NCBI GenBank assembly: GCA_963708205.1
Contig: OY970196.1
Span: 2,232,001-2,296,000 of the forward strand
Origin: CAVYTF01 sp963708205
GTDB taxonomy: Bacteria; Bacteroidota; Bacteroidia; Chitinophagales; Chitinophagaceae
Reading direction: 5' to 3'
DNA: 64,000 nucleotides
Shown here: piece by piece, positions 1-8,573 of the stretch
Layout of the letters: the number at the start of each line of letters is the position of its first letter
Position numbering within the stretch: position 1 is the stretch's first letter
Made by a program: the position numbers and the translations under genes
The notes under the pieces: model-generated
The model's input: the letters and a program-made list of their open reading frames with translations, nothing else
Told to the model about the DNA's origin: nothing
Databases searched by the model: none

Positions 1-740
1 CTTAAAGCCTCTTTTGGATTAGGATGAGTTTCAATAAACAAGCCATCTGCACCAGCTGCAATCGCGGCTTTTGCAATGGTAGCAATCATTCCAGGGTTTC
101 CGCCAGTAATTCCTGATGATTGATTTGGCTGTTGCAAACTATGCGTGCAATCAACAACAACAGGCACATCAAACTGCTGCATGATGGGAATATTTCTATA
201 GTCAACCACCAAATCCTGGTAACCAAAAGTTGTTCCTCTTTCAGTTAAAATAATTTTGTTGTTGCCTGCTTTTTTTATTTTATCAACTGCAAACTTCATT
301 GCATCGCCGCTTAAAAATTGCCCTTTTTTTACATTGATAATCTTGTTTGTTTGCGCTGCGGCAATAAGCAGATCTGTTTGCCTGCAAAGAAATGCAGGTA
401 TTTGCAATACATCCACATACTTTGCTGCGGGTGCGGCTTCGTCATGCGCATGTATGTCTGAAGTGGTTGGCAATTGAAATTTTTTGCCTGTTTTTTTTAC
501 GAGCTGCAAAGCATTTTCATCACCAATTCCTGTGAACGAATTTGCGCTCGTTCTGTTTGCTTTTCTATAAGATGATTTGAAAATATAAGGTATGGACAAC
601 CTTTTACAAATTGATGAAACCTTTGCTGCCACTTCATTTAAGAGCGCTTCACTTTCTACAACGCAAGGACCTGCAATGAGAAAAAAACTTTTTTCATCAT
701 AAGATTGTTGTGCAAATATTTCTTCTAAATAAATTTTCAT
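1..740 (-). CDS. kdsA: 3-deoxy-8-phosphooctulonate synthase, 3' end cut by window edge
   Basis: KdsA condenses arabinose-5-phosphate with phosphoenolpyruvate to make KDO-8-phosphate for the lipopolysaccharide inner core; it is cytosolic. The start is the ATG ending at 740. The visible 246 codons begin MKIYLEEIFA and run through the family motifs FFLIAGPCVVES near residue 20, FKSSYRKANRTS near 55, LQIPAFLCRQTDLL near 115, VKKGQFLSG near 137, LTERGTTFGYQ near 160 and DGLFIETHPNP near 232. About 25 C-terminal residues lie outside the window. It diverges from the threonine dehydrogenase gene across a 93-base gap. A TATTTTTG sequence, matching the Bacteroidota -7 consensus, lies only a few bases before the start, so the leader may be very short. 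Identification is firm. Confidence 0.95.
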   Translation of the reverse strand, partial: MKIYLEEIFAQQSYDEKSFFLIAGPCVVESEALLNEVAAKVSSICKRLSIPYIFKSSYRKANRTSANSFTGIGDENALQLVKKTGKKFQLPTTSDIHAHDEAAPAAKYVDVLQIPAFLCRQTDLLIAAAQTNKIINVKKGQFLSGDAMKFAVDKIKKAGNNKIILTERGTTFGYQDLVVDYRNIPIMQQFDVPVVVDCTHSLQQPNQSSGITGGNPGMIATIAKAAIAAGADGLFIETHPNPKEAL

Positions 741-833
741 TCATCAAAAATACAATGAATAAAATGTTTAAAGATTATTGCAATTAGACTCAATCTTGGA
801 ATTTTAATTTAACGCTTACTTTTATATACTTTA

Positions 834-1787
834 ATGATTGCTATGCAAAAAGAAAAAATACTTGTGATAGGTGCAAGCGGCCAAATAGGCGTGGAGCTAA
901 CACTTGCTTTGAGAAAAATTTATGGTAATGCAAATGTTGTTGCTTCAGATTTGCGGGAAGAAAATGAATTGCTTAAAGGAAGCGGTCCATACGTTTCGCT
1001 TGATGTGATGAATAAAGAAATGCTGCATGTGCAGGTGATCCGTCAAAATATTACGCAGATATATTTGCTCGCTGCAATTCTTTCTGCGACAGCAGAAAAA
1101 AATCCAAATCTTGCATGGAACTTAAATATGCAGGGCTTATTGAATGTACTTGATATTGCCCGCGAAGAAAAATTAAAAAAAATATATTGGCCAAGCAGCA
1201 TCGCAGTTTTTGGACCAACATCACCAAAACAAAATTGTCCGCAACAAACAGTGATAGAGCCTGTAACTGTTTATGGCATTAGCAAATATGCAGGCGAGTT
1301 TTGGTGTAATTATTTTAATAATCGTTTTAAAGTTGATGTAAGAAGTTTGCGATACCCCGGATTGATAAGTTATAAAAGTGAGCCCGGCGGTGGCACAACA
1401 GATTATGCTGTTGAGATTTTTAATGAAGCGATCGAGCATAAAAAATATGAATGTTTTTTAAAAGAAAAAACTTATTTGCCAATGATGTATATGCCTGATG
1501 CCATTCGCGCTACGCTTGAATTAATGGAAGCTCCGGCTGATAAAATTTCTGTGCGTACGTCTTATAATATTTCCGGTGTTAGTTTTTCACCCAAAGAAAT
1601 TAGTGCTGAAATAAAAAAATATATTCCCGGCTTTAAGATTTCATACAAGCCTGATTATCGTCAAATAATTGCAGACAGTTGGCCGCAAAGTATTGATGAT
1701 ACGGTTGCAAAAAAAGATTGGGGTTGGAAAGCAGAATATGATTTAGAAAAAATGACGAAAGATATGATTGACAATATAAAAAAATAA
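834..1787 (+). CDS. L-threonine 3-dehydrogenase, SDR/epimerase type
   Basis: This is an extended short-chain dehydrogenase that resembles the UDP-galactose-epimerase-like L-threonine dehydrogenases, which oxidise threonine to 2-amino-3-ketobutyrate with NAD. The sequence shows the nucleotide-binding GASGQIG at residues 13-19, the catalytic YGISK with Y147 and K151, a serine pair at 121-122, and the stretch RYPGLISYKSEPGGGTTDYA near residue 170 that is typical of this enzyme rather than of true sugar epimerases. It is 317 residues from the ATG at 834; the ATG at 843 (MQKEK) is an equally good start. The partner 2-amino-3-ketobutyrate CoA ligase is not in the window. A sugar-nucleotide epimerase is the less likely alternative. 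Confidence 0.85.
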   Translation: MIAMQKEKILVIGASGQIGVELTLALRKIYGNANVVASDLREENELLKGSGPYVSLDVMNKEMLHVQVIRQNITQIYLLAAILSATAEKNPNLAWNLNMQGLLNVLDIAREEKLKKIYWPSSIAVFGPTSPKQNCPQQTVIEPVTVYGISKYAGEFWCNYFNNRFKVDVRSLRYPGLISYKSEPGGGTTDYAVEIFNEAIEHKKYECFLKEKTYLPMMYMPDAIRATLELMEAPADKISVRTSYNISGVSFSPKEISAEIKKYIPGFKISYKPDYRQIIADSWPQSIDDTVAKKDWGWKAEYDLEKMTKDMIDNIKK

Positions 1788-2195
1788 TTACCACGCAATA
1801 TCTGCAACCGTTTTGTTTTCAAGAATTGCAAGGTTTGCATCTCTCACCATTATCATCACACGGTTCAAGCCGCAATATTCTTCATTGCAATCCATACATC
1901 TTTTGTAGAAATGTAAACTCACGCAAGGCAAGGGCGCAATGGGTCCATCAACCAATCGCAACACATCTGCCAGCAAAATTTTATCTGCTTCTTTTGCCAA
2001 TAAATATCCGCCGCCTTTTCCTTTTTTGCTTGCTAGAATTCCTTCATTTTTTAATTCCAATAAAATATTTTCAAGAAATTTTAAAGGAATTTTTTTAGAT
2101 GTTGCAATATCAGAAATCAATATTGGACCTTCATTTTGCTTTTGTGCTAAATGCATCAGAGCTTTAAAAGCGTATTGCGTTTTTTTAGATAACAT
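1788..2195 (-). CDS. Rrf2 family transcriptional regulator
   Basis: The 135-residue product begins MLSKKTQYAFKALMHLAQ, the usual Rrf2 opening, followed by a winged helix with IPLKFLENILLELK as recognition helix and the wing KKGKGGGYLLAK. Four cysteines follow at about residues 92-110 (PCVSLHF, RCMDC, YCG), in the region where IscR-like members bind an iron-sulfur cluster or sense redox signals. The start at 2195 was chosen because the longer reading frame to 2285 adds 30 residues unlike the family and would overlap the next gene. Its stop directly abuts the convergent threonine dehydrogenase. The target genes cannot be told from the sequence. Confidence 0.88.
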   Translation of the reverse strand: MLSKKTQYAFKALMHLAQKQNEGPILISDIATSKKIPLKFLENILLELKNEGILASKKGKGGGYLLAKEADKILLADVLRLVDGPIAPLPCVSLHFYKRCMDCNEEYCGLNRVMIMVRDANLAILENKTVADIAW

Positions 2196-2284
2196 GCCAA
2201 CAAAATCTATATTTTTACAACGCAATTTACTTATTGAGACGCAAGTGCATAATCTTATTTTAGTATGCTTTAAAAAACTAAACA

Positions 2285-2839
2285 ATGAAAAGATCTTTTT
2301 CTAAAAAATTTTTAATTCTACCTGCTGCGTTTGGTATTACTTTTATTTCTTCAATTAAAGCTCAAAATTCTCACATTCAAAACTCATTTATTTTTGTTCA
2401 TGTAATAGATGGTTTTCCTGTTGATGCAAGTACAAAAAATACATATAATTCAACGATTGGCGGAGAATTGGGGTTTGGAGTAGGCGCCGCAAATACTTAT
2501 TTTATAGCAAGTGCCGGTTATCTTTCCTGCGAAGCGAAAGATTCTTTTCAAAATGAAAGTTATGTTCCGTTAAAGGTTGGTGTAAGGCAATATTTTTTAA
2601 GAAAGGATTTGTTTTTAACCTTAAATGCAGGAGCTGGGTTTGTCAATAACAGCTTGCCTACAAAAGAAACGGCAACACCTTCAACAATTAGATTTGCCGC
2701 AGATGTTGGTGTTGGAACCAATTTGAAAAATTTTGAATTTGGTATTGTGTTCGATATTTTTAATGAGCCAAAACCAGATGGAACATCAGGTTGGGTAGAA
2801 GCCAAACTTGGATGGAATTTTAGATTGGGAAAGAAATGA
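2285..2839 (+). CDS. Secreted or outer-membrane beta-barrel protein, unknown role
   Basis: The 184-residue product opens with a signal peptide (MKRSFSKKFLILPAAFGITF, cleavage probably after SSIKA) and continues with alternating hydrophobic and Gly-rich segments such as GGELGFGVGAANTYFIASAG and LTLNAGAGFVNNSLP, ending in KLGWNFRLG, which resembles a last beta strand. This is the pattern of small eight-stranded outer-membrane barrels in Bacteroidota. I do not recognise a named family. It diverges from the Rrf2 gene and lies 24 bases before bioB. Confidence 0.6.
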   Translation: MKRSFSKKFLILPAAFGITFISSIKAQNSHIQNSFIFVHVIDGFPVDASTKNTYNSTIGGELGFGVGAANTYFIASAGYLSCEAKDSFQNESYVPLKVGVRQYFLRKDLFLTLNAGAGFVNNSLPTKETATPSTIRFAADVGVGTNLKNFEFGIVFDIFNEPKPDGTSGWVEAKLGWNFRLGKK

Positions 2840-2863
2840 TTTTTTTGGATAAAAATTTTCGTG

Positions 2864-3877
2864 ATGAATAATTTTTTGAGAAACGATTGGTCGCTTGATG
2901 AAGTGAATGAAATTTATAATATGCCGCTTCTTGAACTTGTATTTCGCGCAGCAAATCTTCATAGAAAATATAATAATACTGCTGAAGTTCAGGTATGTAC
3001 ATTATTAAGTATAAAAACCGGTGGATGCACTGAAGATTGTGCTTATTGTCCACAAGCAGCACGCTATAATACAGGTGTTAATGTACATGCATTAATGCAG
3101 AAAGATGAAGTATTGCAATATGCGCAAAAGGCAAAAGATGTAGGCAGCACAAGGTTTTGCATGGGCGCTGCATGGCGTGAAGTGAGAGACAATCGTGACT
3201 TTGACCGCGTGCTCGACATGGTGAAAGGTGTAAATGAAATGGGCATGGAAGTTTGTTGCACGCTCGGTATGCTTACAGAAGATCAGGCACATAAATTAGC
3301 AGAAGCAGGATTGTATGCATACAATCATAACCTTGATACAAGCAAAGAACATTATACAGAAATAATTTCAACACGCACTTACGAAGATCGTTTGAATACA
3401 TTGGATAATGTGCGCAAAGCTGGTGTCAGCGTGTGTTGTGGCGGCATCATCGGTTTGGGTGAAACACATGAAGACCGAATAAAAATGCTGCATACTTTAT
3501 CAACAATGCCGCAGCATCCGGAAAGTGTGCCAATCAATTCGCTTGTTGCGATTAAAGGAACGCCACTTGAAAATAATATAAAAACAGATGTGTGGGATAT
3601 GATTCGCATGATAGCAACTGCCCGCATACTTATGCCAAAAGCTATGGTGCGCTTGAGTGCCGGCAGAACGGAGATGAGTATTGCAGAACAGGCATTGTGT
3701 TTTTTAGCTGGTGCAAATTCTATTTTTGCGGGAGATAAATTATTAACTACGCCTAATCCAAGTTTTGATGAAGATAATGCCATGTTTCAATTACTTGGTT
3801 TAAAACCAAGGGAAGCTTTTAAAGAAAAAAATATTTGGGTTGAAGAAAATTTAACGACGGAGCCTTTAAGATCATAA
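2864..3877 (+). CDS. bioB: Biotin synthase
   Basis: BioB is the radical-SAM enzyme that inserts sulfur into dethiobiotin to form biotin. The CxxxCxxC motif for the SAM-binding 4Fe-4S cluster is at C55, C59 and C62 (GGCTEDCAYC), and the later motifs DTSKEHY, GGIIGLGET, NSLVAIKGTPLE and RLSAGR, which carries the arginine that binds the 2Fe-2S cluster, are all present. The product is 337 residues from the ATG at 2864; a GTG sits just before it at 2861. Other biotin genes are not in the window, although two biotin-dependent carboxylase genes (accB, accC) are 24 kb away. Confidence 0.97.
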   Translation: MNNFLRNDWSLDEVNEIYNMPLLELVFRAANLHRKYNNTAEVQVCTLLSIKTGGCTEDCAYCPQAARYNTGVNVHALMQKDEVLQYAQKAKDVGSTRFCMGAAWREVRDNRDFDRVLDMVKGVNEMGMEVCCTLGMLTEDQAHKLAEAGLYAYNHNLDTSKEHYTEIISTRTYEDRLNTLDNVRKAGVSVCCGGIIGLGETHEDRIKMLHTLSTMPQHPESVPINSLVAIKGTPLENNIKTDVWDMIRMIATARILMPKAMVRLSAGRTEMSIAEQALCFLAGANSIFAGDKLLTTPNPSFDEDNAMFQLLGLKPREAFKEKNIWVEENLTTEPLRS

Positions 3878-3901
3878 AAATTTATTTCTAAATTTTTTTT
3901 A

Positions 3902-4696
3902 ATGAATACATTTCCTGTATATCAAGTTGATGCTTTTACAAATAAATTATTTGGTGGAAATCCTGCAGCAGTTTGTCCCTTGGAAGAATGGTTGCCAGAT
4001 GAAACTATGCAAAATATTGCACTGGAAAATAATCTCGCAGAAACAGTTTTTTTTGTAAAAGAAAATGAGTATTATAAAATAAGATGGTTTACCCCGACTG
4101 TTGAAGTGAAGCTTTGCGGACATGCCACGCTTGCAAGCGCGCATGTATTTTATACAGAATTAAATTATAAAGAAAATGAACTTAAATTTAATTCATTGAG
4201 TGGAATTTTAAAAGTGTCAAAAAGAGCTGAAAGTGAGTACACGCTTGACTTTCCAGCTAATGAAGCAGCACCTGTTACGGAGATTCCTGAAGGTTTATTT
4301 GAAGGCTTAGGAATTGAAGATGGCTTGGTATTAAAATCAATTTTTGATTATGTGGTTGTACTACAAAGTCAATCGGATATTGAAAAATTAGATCCGGATT
4401 TTAATATACTTAAAAAGGTAAAATCCAGAGGTATAATAACGACTGCAAAAGGTGATGATGTTGATTTTGTTTCGCGTTGCTTTTTTCCGCAAAGCGGCAT
4501 AAATGAGGATCCTGTAACGGGTTCTGCACATACAACATTGACACCTTATTGGTCGAAAAAATTGAATAAAAATATTTTAAAAGCAATTCAATTATCAGGT
4601 CGAAAAGGTTATGTTGATTGTGAGTTAAAGGATGATCGCGTATTAATGACAGGCAAAGCTATAACTTATTTAAAAGGAGAATATTTTATAAAATAA
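3902..4696 (+). CDS. PhzF family isomerase/epimerase
   Basis: The 264-residue product belongs to the PhzF family, with two diaminopimelate-epimerase-like halves. Visible motifs are the N-terminal YQVDAFTNKLFGGNPAAV, the NNLAETVFF segment with the catalytic glutamate near residue 46, FTPTVEVKLCGHATLASAH near 65-85, and the glycine-rich NEDPVTGSAH near 200. Most members are of unknown substrate, and nothing here points to phenazine synthesis. It follows bioB by 24 bases in the same direction and may be cotranscribed with it. Confidence 0.9.
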   Translation: MNTFPVYQVDAFTNKLFGGNPAAVCPLEEWLPDETMQNIALENNLAETVFFVKENEYYKIRWFTPTVEVKLCGHATLASAHVFYTELNYKENELKFNSLSGILKVSKRAESEYTLDFPANEAAPVTEIPEGLFEGLGIEDGLVLKSIFDYVVVLQSQSDIEKLDPDFNILKKVKSRGIITTAKGDDVDFVSRCFFPQSGINEDPVTGSAHTTLTPYWSKKLNKNILKAIQLSGRKGYVDCELKDDRVLMTGKAITYLKGEYFIK

Positions 4697-4697
4697 A

Positions 4698-5657
4698 TTA
4701 TCTATAGAGTTGCCCATCCCTGCTTCTGTCATGACCACCATAGTAAAAATTTCTGAAGCCGCCAACTACCAAATTTAATGTTATAAAAACAGTAGTGTAA
4801 GTATCATCGGCAGTGCTGAAAGCTCTTAAAACGCCCGGTTTTACTTTCTCAGGGCGAAGTGACCTCGAATATAATTGTTCTGCAAGTATTGCCTGACTCG
4901 GGGATAAATATTTTGCAAATAAAGATGGATCAATATAACTTGTACTAACATCATCAATATAGTCGGTAAATGTTTTTCTAAATTCTATGCCTCCTGAAAT
5001 TGAAAGTTTATCACTCAAATAATATTTAATGCCAATAGAAACCGGCAAATAAACCTGCAGAAGTTTAAACTGTTTACGATCAGGATATTCAGCAAAAGTT
5101 TGCCCTTCCAAATCTAGTGGCTGTAAATAAACAGTTTGCCCATCTAATTGTGTTGTAGGATTGAAATGGAAAATACCAATTCCAAATTCTAAAAAAGGGC
5201 TTAACCGATGAACTGTATAGGCAGGATCAAAAAAAGTAATTGGATAAACCTGACCTGTAAAATATGCTTCCCAAATATGAGAATTGAAACTTAAATTTCT
5301 ATAAATTCTCCAACGAGCAAGATCGGTTGTTGGTGGTATCAAACTATCTGCACCATCAACTGAAGTATAATTAAAACCAACTTTTAATTGATACCAATTT
5401 TGCGGATAAAAAGCTATAGATGCACCAACTAAGGGACGCAGGGTTTGCCAGGTATAATCTTTTAAAAAAGGCTCGCCTTTACCAACATTTCCGCCAAGAT
5501 CTCCCAAAAAATTATTTGCTCCGAGCGTTATACCTATTTCAGGTTTATTAAATACATCGGATATCCCATTGTCTTCTTGCTGTGCATGTACAATTACAGA
5601 TGAAAATGAGATAAGCAAAACGAAATTAAAATATAATAAAACTGTTTTGGAATTCAT
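4698..5657 (-). CDS. Outer-membrane beta-barrel protein, unknown role
   Basis: The 319-residue product starts MNSKTVLLYFNFVLLISFSS with signal cleavage likely near VHAQQ. The mature part has barrel-like strands, among them the opening IGITLGANNFLGDLGGNVG and YYLSDKLSISGGIEFRKTFT. These resemble the OmpA-like or DUF6089-type barrels of Bacteroidota. The start at 5657 places the signal peptide at the N-terminus; an upstream in-frame start at 5693 would add 12 residues. The gene converges with the PhzF gene one base away. The function is unknown. Confidence 0.65.
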   Translation of the reverse strand: MNSKTVLLYFNFVLLISFSSVIVHAQQEDNGISDVFNKPEIGITLGANNFLGDLGGNVGKGEPFLKDYTWQTLRPLVGASIAFYPQNWYQLKVGFNYTSVDGADSLIPPTTDLARWRIYRNLSFNSHIWEAYFTGQVYPITFFDPAYTVHRLSPFLEFGIGIFHFNPTTQLDGQTVYLQPLDLEGQTFAEYPDRKQFKLLQVYLPVSIGIKYYLSDKLSISGGIEFRKTFTDYIDDVSTSYIDPSLFAKYLSPSQAILAEQLYSRSLRPEKVKPGVLRAFSTADDTYTTVFITLNLVVGGFRNFYYGGHDRSRDGQLYR

Positions 5658-5720
5658 TACGCCGGAAGATTTCAACCTATAAAACGTCTGCAAATTAAAA
5701 TTTATTTGGTAAAGATTAGA

Positions 5721-6173
5721 TTAAGCCTTTATTAACTTCATTTCTATATGTTCAATATTATCTTCCAAATATATTTTACCTTGTGGTACAAACGAGAAAA
5801 ATTCGTAAAAAGTTTTTAAATAAAGTTGTGCGCCAATTTTTATTGGTTGATTTCCAAACAAATGATAGCATTGATCTATAGCTTGTTGCATTAAAAGTTT
5901 TCCAAATCCAAATTTTCTGTGAAAGGGAGAAACCACAACACGACCGATTGAAATTTCTTCGAATACCAAGCCCGGAGGCAACAATCTTGCATAAGCAAGA
6001 AGTTCATTTTCATTCCATCCGGTTAAATGATAGGATTGCTGGTCTTTATCATCCAGATCTAAGAACACGCAGTTTTGCTCTACTACAAAAACCTGGCTTC
6101 GTAATTTTAAAATATTGTATAATTCTTCTGGTGAAAGATGATTGAATGAATTACATTTCCACTTTATATCCAT
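5721..6173 (-). CDS. ElaA-like GNAT N-acetyltransferase
   Basis: The 150-residue product matches the ElaA subgroup of GNAT acetyltransferases: LYNILKLRSQVFVVEQNC near residue 20, LLAYARLLPPG near 60, ISIGRVVVSPFHRKFGFG near 74-92, which includes the acetyl-CoA pyrophosphate loop, and FYEFFSFVP near 130. It would transfer acetyl from acetyl-CoA to an unknown amine. It is followed on the minus strand by the barrel protein gene 63 bases on, and preceded by the small envelope cluster. Confidence 0.88.
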   Translation of the reverse strand: MDIKWKCNSFNHLSPEELYNILKLRSQVFVVEQNCVFLDLDDKDQQSYHLTGWNENELLAYARLLPPGLVFEEISIGRVVVSPFHRKFGFGKLLMQQAIDQCYHLFGNQPIKIGAQLYLKTFYEFFSFVPQGKIYLEDNIEHIEMKLIKA

Positions 6174-6191
6174 GATGATAAAAGTAGAAAA

Positions 6192-6584
6192 TTAAACTTT
6201 CTTCAAAAGTTTTTCCTGAGCGCGTTTTTTCTTTCTTTTTTTAATAAAAGAATAAATCCCTTTTATCGCAGCGATGGCGCCTACTTTTTTTACGCCTGAA
6301 ATTACTTGCGATTTTACAGTCGAATCCTGGCTTTTAGTTTTGTTTGATAAGATATTTCTGACTATTTGAAAAATACTTCCAACTCCCGGCGGGGCGGCCC
6401 TTTTGATAAATGCAGGAATTATTGCGGCTGTGCCAACTTTCAGGGCTTCCTGCGGAATTTTTTTTGCTCTTTCTTCGAGGTCTATTTCCCTGCTTCTTAA
6501 TTTTAATTTTAGTATTAAAATTTCATTCTTCAATTCCTTCATACTGCTGATGTGCGAAACAGTATGTACATTATTTCGATTCAT
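6192..6584 (-). CDS. Small basic protein downstream of holin-like gene
   Basis: I do not recognise a named family. The 130-residue product from the ATG at 6584 has a helical N-terminal half (KELKNEILILKLKLRSREID), a central hydrophobic Ala/Ile stretch (VGTAAIIPAFIKRAAPPGVG) and a very basic C-terminus (FIKKRKKKRAQEKLLKKV). The start overlaps the end of the holin-like gene by 14 bases, which suggests translational coupling. An upstream ATG at 6596 is also possible. Position third in the YtxH-holin-like run suggests an envelope or stress role, but this is inference. Confidence 0.6.
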   Translation of the reverse strand: MNRNNVHTVSHISSMKELKNEILILKLKLRSREIDLEERAKKIPQEALKVGTAAIIPAFIKRAAPPGVGSIFQIVRNILSNKTKSQDSTVKSQVISGVKKVGAIAAIKGIYSFIKKRKKKRAQEKLLKKV

Positions 6585-6939
6585 CTTTAATCTCATTTTT
6601 GTCGAAGAAAATATCAATCACAAAATTGGTGATCTTAACGTCGATAATTTTATTTTTAATCGCAAGTAGAATTAAAAACAAAACGATATAAATTCCTGCA
6701 ATTATTCCAAAGCCATAAACAAGACTTCCGGTAAGATCAGCAAAAAAATAACCACCCATAATACTCAGGAACAAAAGAATAAAAAAGATAAATAAAATCA
6801 TAAGCAGGCCTGAAAACAAACCTGCAATGATTTTAGAAACCTTTTCAAGTACCTGTAATTTTAAAAGCAATATTCTTTCATGAATATATTCTTCGAGCTT
6901 TATTTTAGATTCGGTAAAAAAGTTTTCATTATTGGTCAT
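6571..6939 (-). CDS. Phage-holin-3-6-like (DUF1469-type) membrane protein
   Basis: The 122-residue product has an amphipathic N-terminal helix (IKLEEYIHERILLLKLQVLEKVSK) and two long membrane spans at about residues 38-65 and 70-95, with a charged tail. This matches the putative holin/Actinobacteriophage-holin-like family that occurs widely in bacterial chromosomes without any phage. It sits between a YtxH protein and a small basic protein, a grouping seen in stress-linked envelope clusters. No phage genes are nearby, so a lytic holin role is unlikely. Confidence 0.75.
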   Translation of the reverse strand: MTNNENFFTESKIKLEEYIHERILLLKLQVLEKVSKIIAGLFSGLLMILFIFFILLFLSIMGGYFFADLTGSLVYGFGIIAGIYIVLFLILLAIKNKIIDVKITNFVIDIFFDKNEIKDESK

Positions 6940-6948
6940 AATAAGGCT

Positions 6949-7194
6949 TTACTGAAACGATTCTTGAGCTTTAGATTCGAACCCGCTTCCATATTTTTTT
7001 CCTTTTTTTACAAGAGCTGCAACTTCGTCCTGAAGATCGCTGAGTTTTGATTTTATTTTGTCAGTTGCATCTCCTGCCGCGTCTTTTACATTATCAACCC
7101 ATTCTTGTCCTTTATCGCTTTGTACAAATAAAGCAATTGCAACTCCTGCGGCTGCACCTAAAATAACGCCTGTTAAAAATTTACTGCTTGACAT
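6949..7194 (-). CDS. YtxH domain protein
   Basis: The 81-residue product begins MSSSKFLTGVILGAAAGVAI, a Gly/Ala-rich membrane segment typical of the YtxH family, followed by a charged helix (DAAGDATDKIKSKLSDLQDE). The start at 7194 puts the membrane segment at the N-terminus as in the family; an in-frame upstream start at 7236 adds 14 residues. It is the first gene of a three-gene minus-strand run (YtxH, holin-like, small basic protein). YtxH proteins are linked to general stress responses, but their biochemical role is unknown. Confidence 0.85.
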   Translation of the reverse strand: MSSSKFLTGVILGAAAGVAIALFVQSDKGQEWVDNVKDAAGDATDKIKSKLSDLQDEVAALVKKGKKYGSGFESKAQESFQ

Positions 7195-7375
7195 AAGTAT
7201 TAATTTTTGTGAGTTAATGTTTATCAACCTCTGCATTTATTGTACCATTTTTTATTTATTTTCCTGTCAATATCTGTTTAGTTTTTTAATTAACATTCTC
7301 GCGAAAATGAACAAATAAATTTGTGGACAATATTATACGTTTTAAAAGTAGTCTTAAAAGATTTTGAAGGATTAA

Positions 7376-8563
7376 TTATCTAATCGCATCGTCAATTGAT
7401 TGTTTAATTATTCCGCATGTTTCAATCAAAACTTTTTCAGTAATAATTAATGGTGGCGCAATTCGAAGACAGGCTGGTGCAAACAAAAACCAATCTGTTA
7501 TCAATCCATTTTTTATGCATCGTTGGATTATTTTTTTATTTATTTCAAAATTTTCAAACTCTATTGAAGCCCAAAGCCCACTAGCATTTACAGATTTTAT
7601 TTTTGGATGAATAAGATGTTTAAGCAATATTTTTTCTTTTTCTTTTACAGAAGAAATTAAATTTTTTTTCAAAAGAAATTTCATTGCTGCTTTTCCTGCT
7701 GCACAGGAAACCGCATTGCCACCAAATGTAGTGATGTGCCCCAAAACCGGATCGTTCGATAATTTTTCCATCAATTTTTTATCACTTATAAAAGCACCTA
7801 ATGGCATGCCGCCGCCAAGCGCTTTTCCAAGTAATAAAATATCGGGCACAAGATTAAATTGCTGAAAGGCAAACAATGACCCCGTTCTTCCAAAGCCGCA
7901 TTGTATTTCATCAAAAATTAATAATGCTTTATGTTGATCACATTTTTTACGGATGTTTTGTAACCAGTTTTTGGTAGGTTTTATCACGCCGCTTTCTGCC
8001 TGCACAGTTTCTAAAATTATACACGCAGTATTCTCATCAATTGAATTTATCGCTTCATCACTTCCATAATCATAATGATAAATTTCAGGCAATAATGGTC
8101 TGAAAGAGTTGCGCCAATATTCATCTCCGATCAGGCTTAACGCGCCTTGCGTGCTGCCATGGTAGCTTTTATTAAAGGCAATTATTTTTGATCTGTTTGT
8201 TGCTCTTTTCGCAAGTTTCATTGCGCCTTCCGTTGCTTCTGCACCACTATTTGTGAAATAAACACAGTTAAGATTTTTAGGTAAATTTTCAATAAGCAAT
8301 TTCGCATAATTCACTTGCGGCGATTGAATAAACTCACCATAAACTATTGTGTGCATATATTGTTCCGACTGCTTTTGTATTGCTTTTATAACTTTTGAAT
8401 TGCTGTGACCAATATTAGCAACATTAAATCCTGAGATGCCGTCAATATATTTTTTTCCATTTACATCATATTGATAAATTCCTTTCGCTTTTACTATTTC
8501 AAGCCCAATAGGTTCGTTGGATGTTTGTGCAATATGTTGTAAAAAAAATTGCCTGTTATTCAT
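7376..8563 (-). CDS. Class III (acetylornithine-type) PLP aminotransferase
   Basis: The 395-residue product is a fold-type I aminotransferase of class III. It shows FTNSGAEATEGAMKLAKRAT near residue 103 for phosphate binding, the DEIQCGFGRTG motif at 218-228 with the PLP-binding aspartate, and the Schiff-base lysine K247 in LLLGKALGGGMPLGAF. The family covers acetylornithine, ornithine and 4-aminobutyrate transaminases. No arginine-synthesis genes adjoin it, so the substrate is open. The downstream neighbour on the same strand is the YtxH run 181 bases away; the upstream neighbour is the oxidoreductase gene 10 bases away. Confidence 0.87.
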   Translation of the reverse strand: MNNRQFFLQHIAQTSNEPIGLEIVKAKGIYQYDVNGKKYIDGISGFNVANIGHSNSKVIKAIQKQSEQYMHTIVYGEFIQSPQVNYAKLLIENLPKNLNCVYFTNSGAEATEGAMKLAKRATNRSKIIAFNKSYHGSTQGALSLIGDEYWRNSFRPLLPEIYHYDYGSDEAINSIDENTACIILETVQAESGVIKPTKNWLQNIRKKCDQHKALLIFDEIQCGFGRTGSLFAFQQFNLVPDILLLGKALGGGMPLGAFISDKKLMEKLSNDPVLGHITTFGGNAVSCAAGKAAMKFLLKKNLISSVKEKEKILLKHLIHPKIKSVNASGLWASIEFENFEINKKIIQRCIKNGLITDWFLFAPACLRIAPPLIITEKVLIETCGIIKQSIDDAIR

Positions 8564-8573
8564 TTTTTAGAGA

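Noticed and set aside
6571..6939. A prophage remnant because of the holin-like protein
   Set aside because: No other phage genes, integrase or att-like repeats are near; this family is common outside phages.
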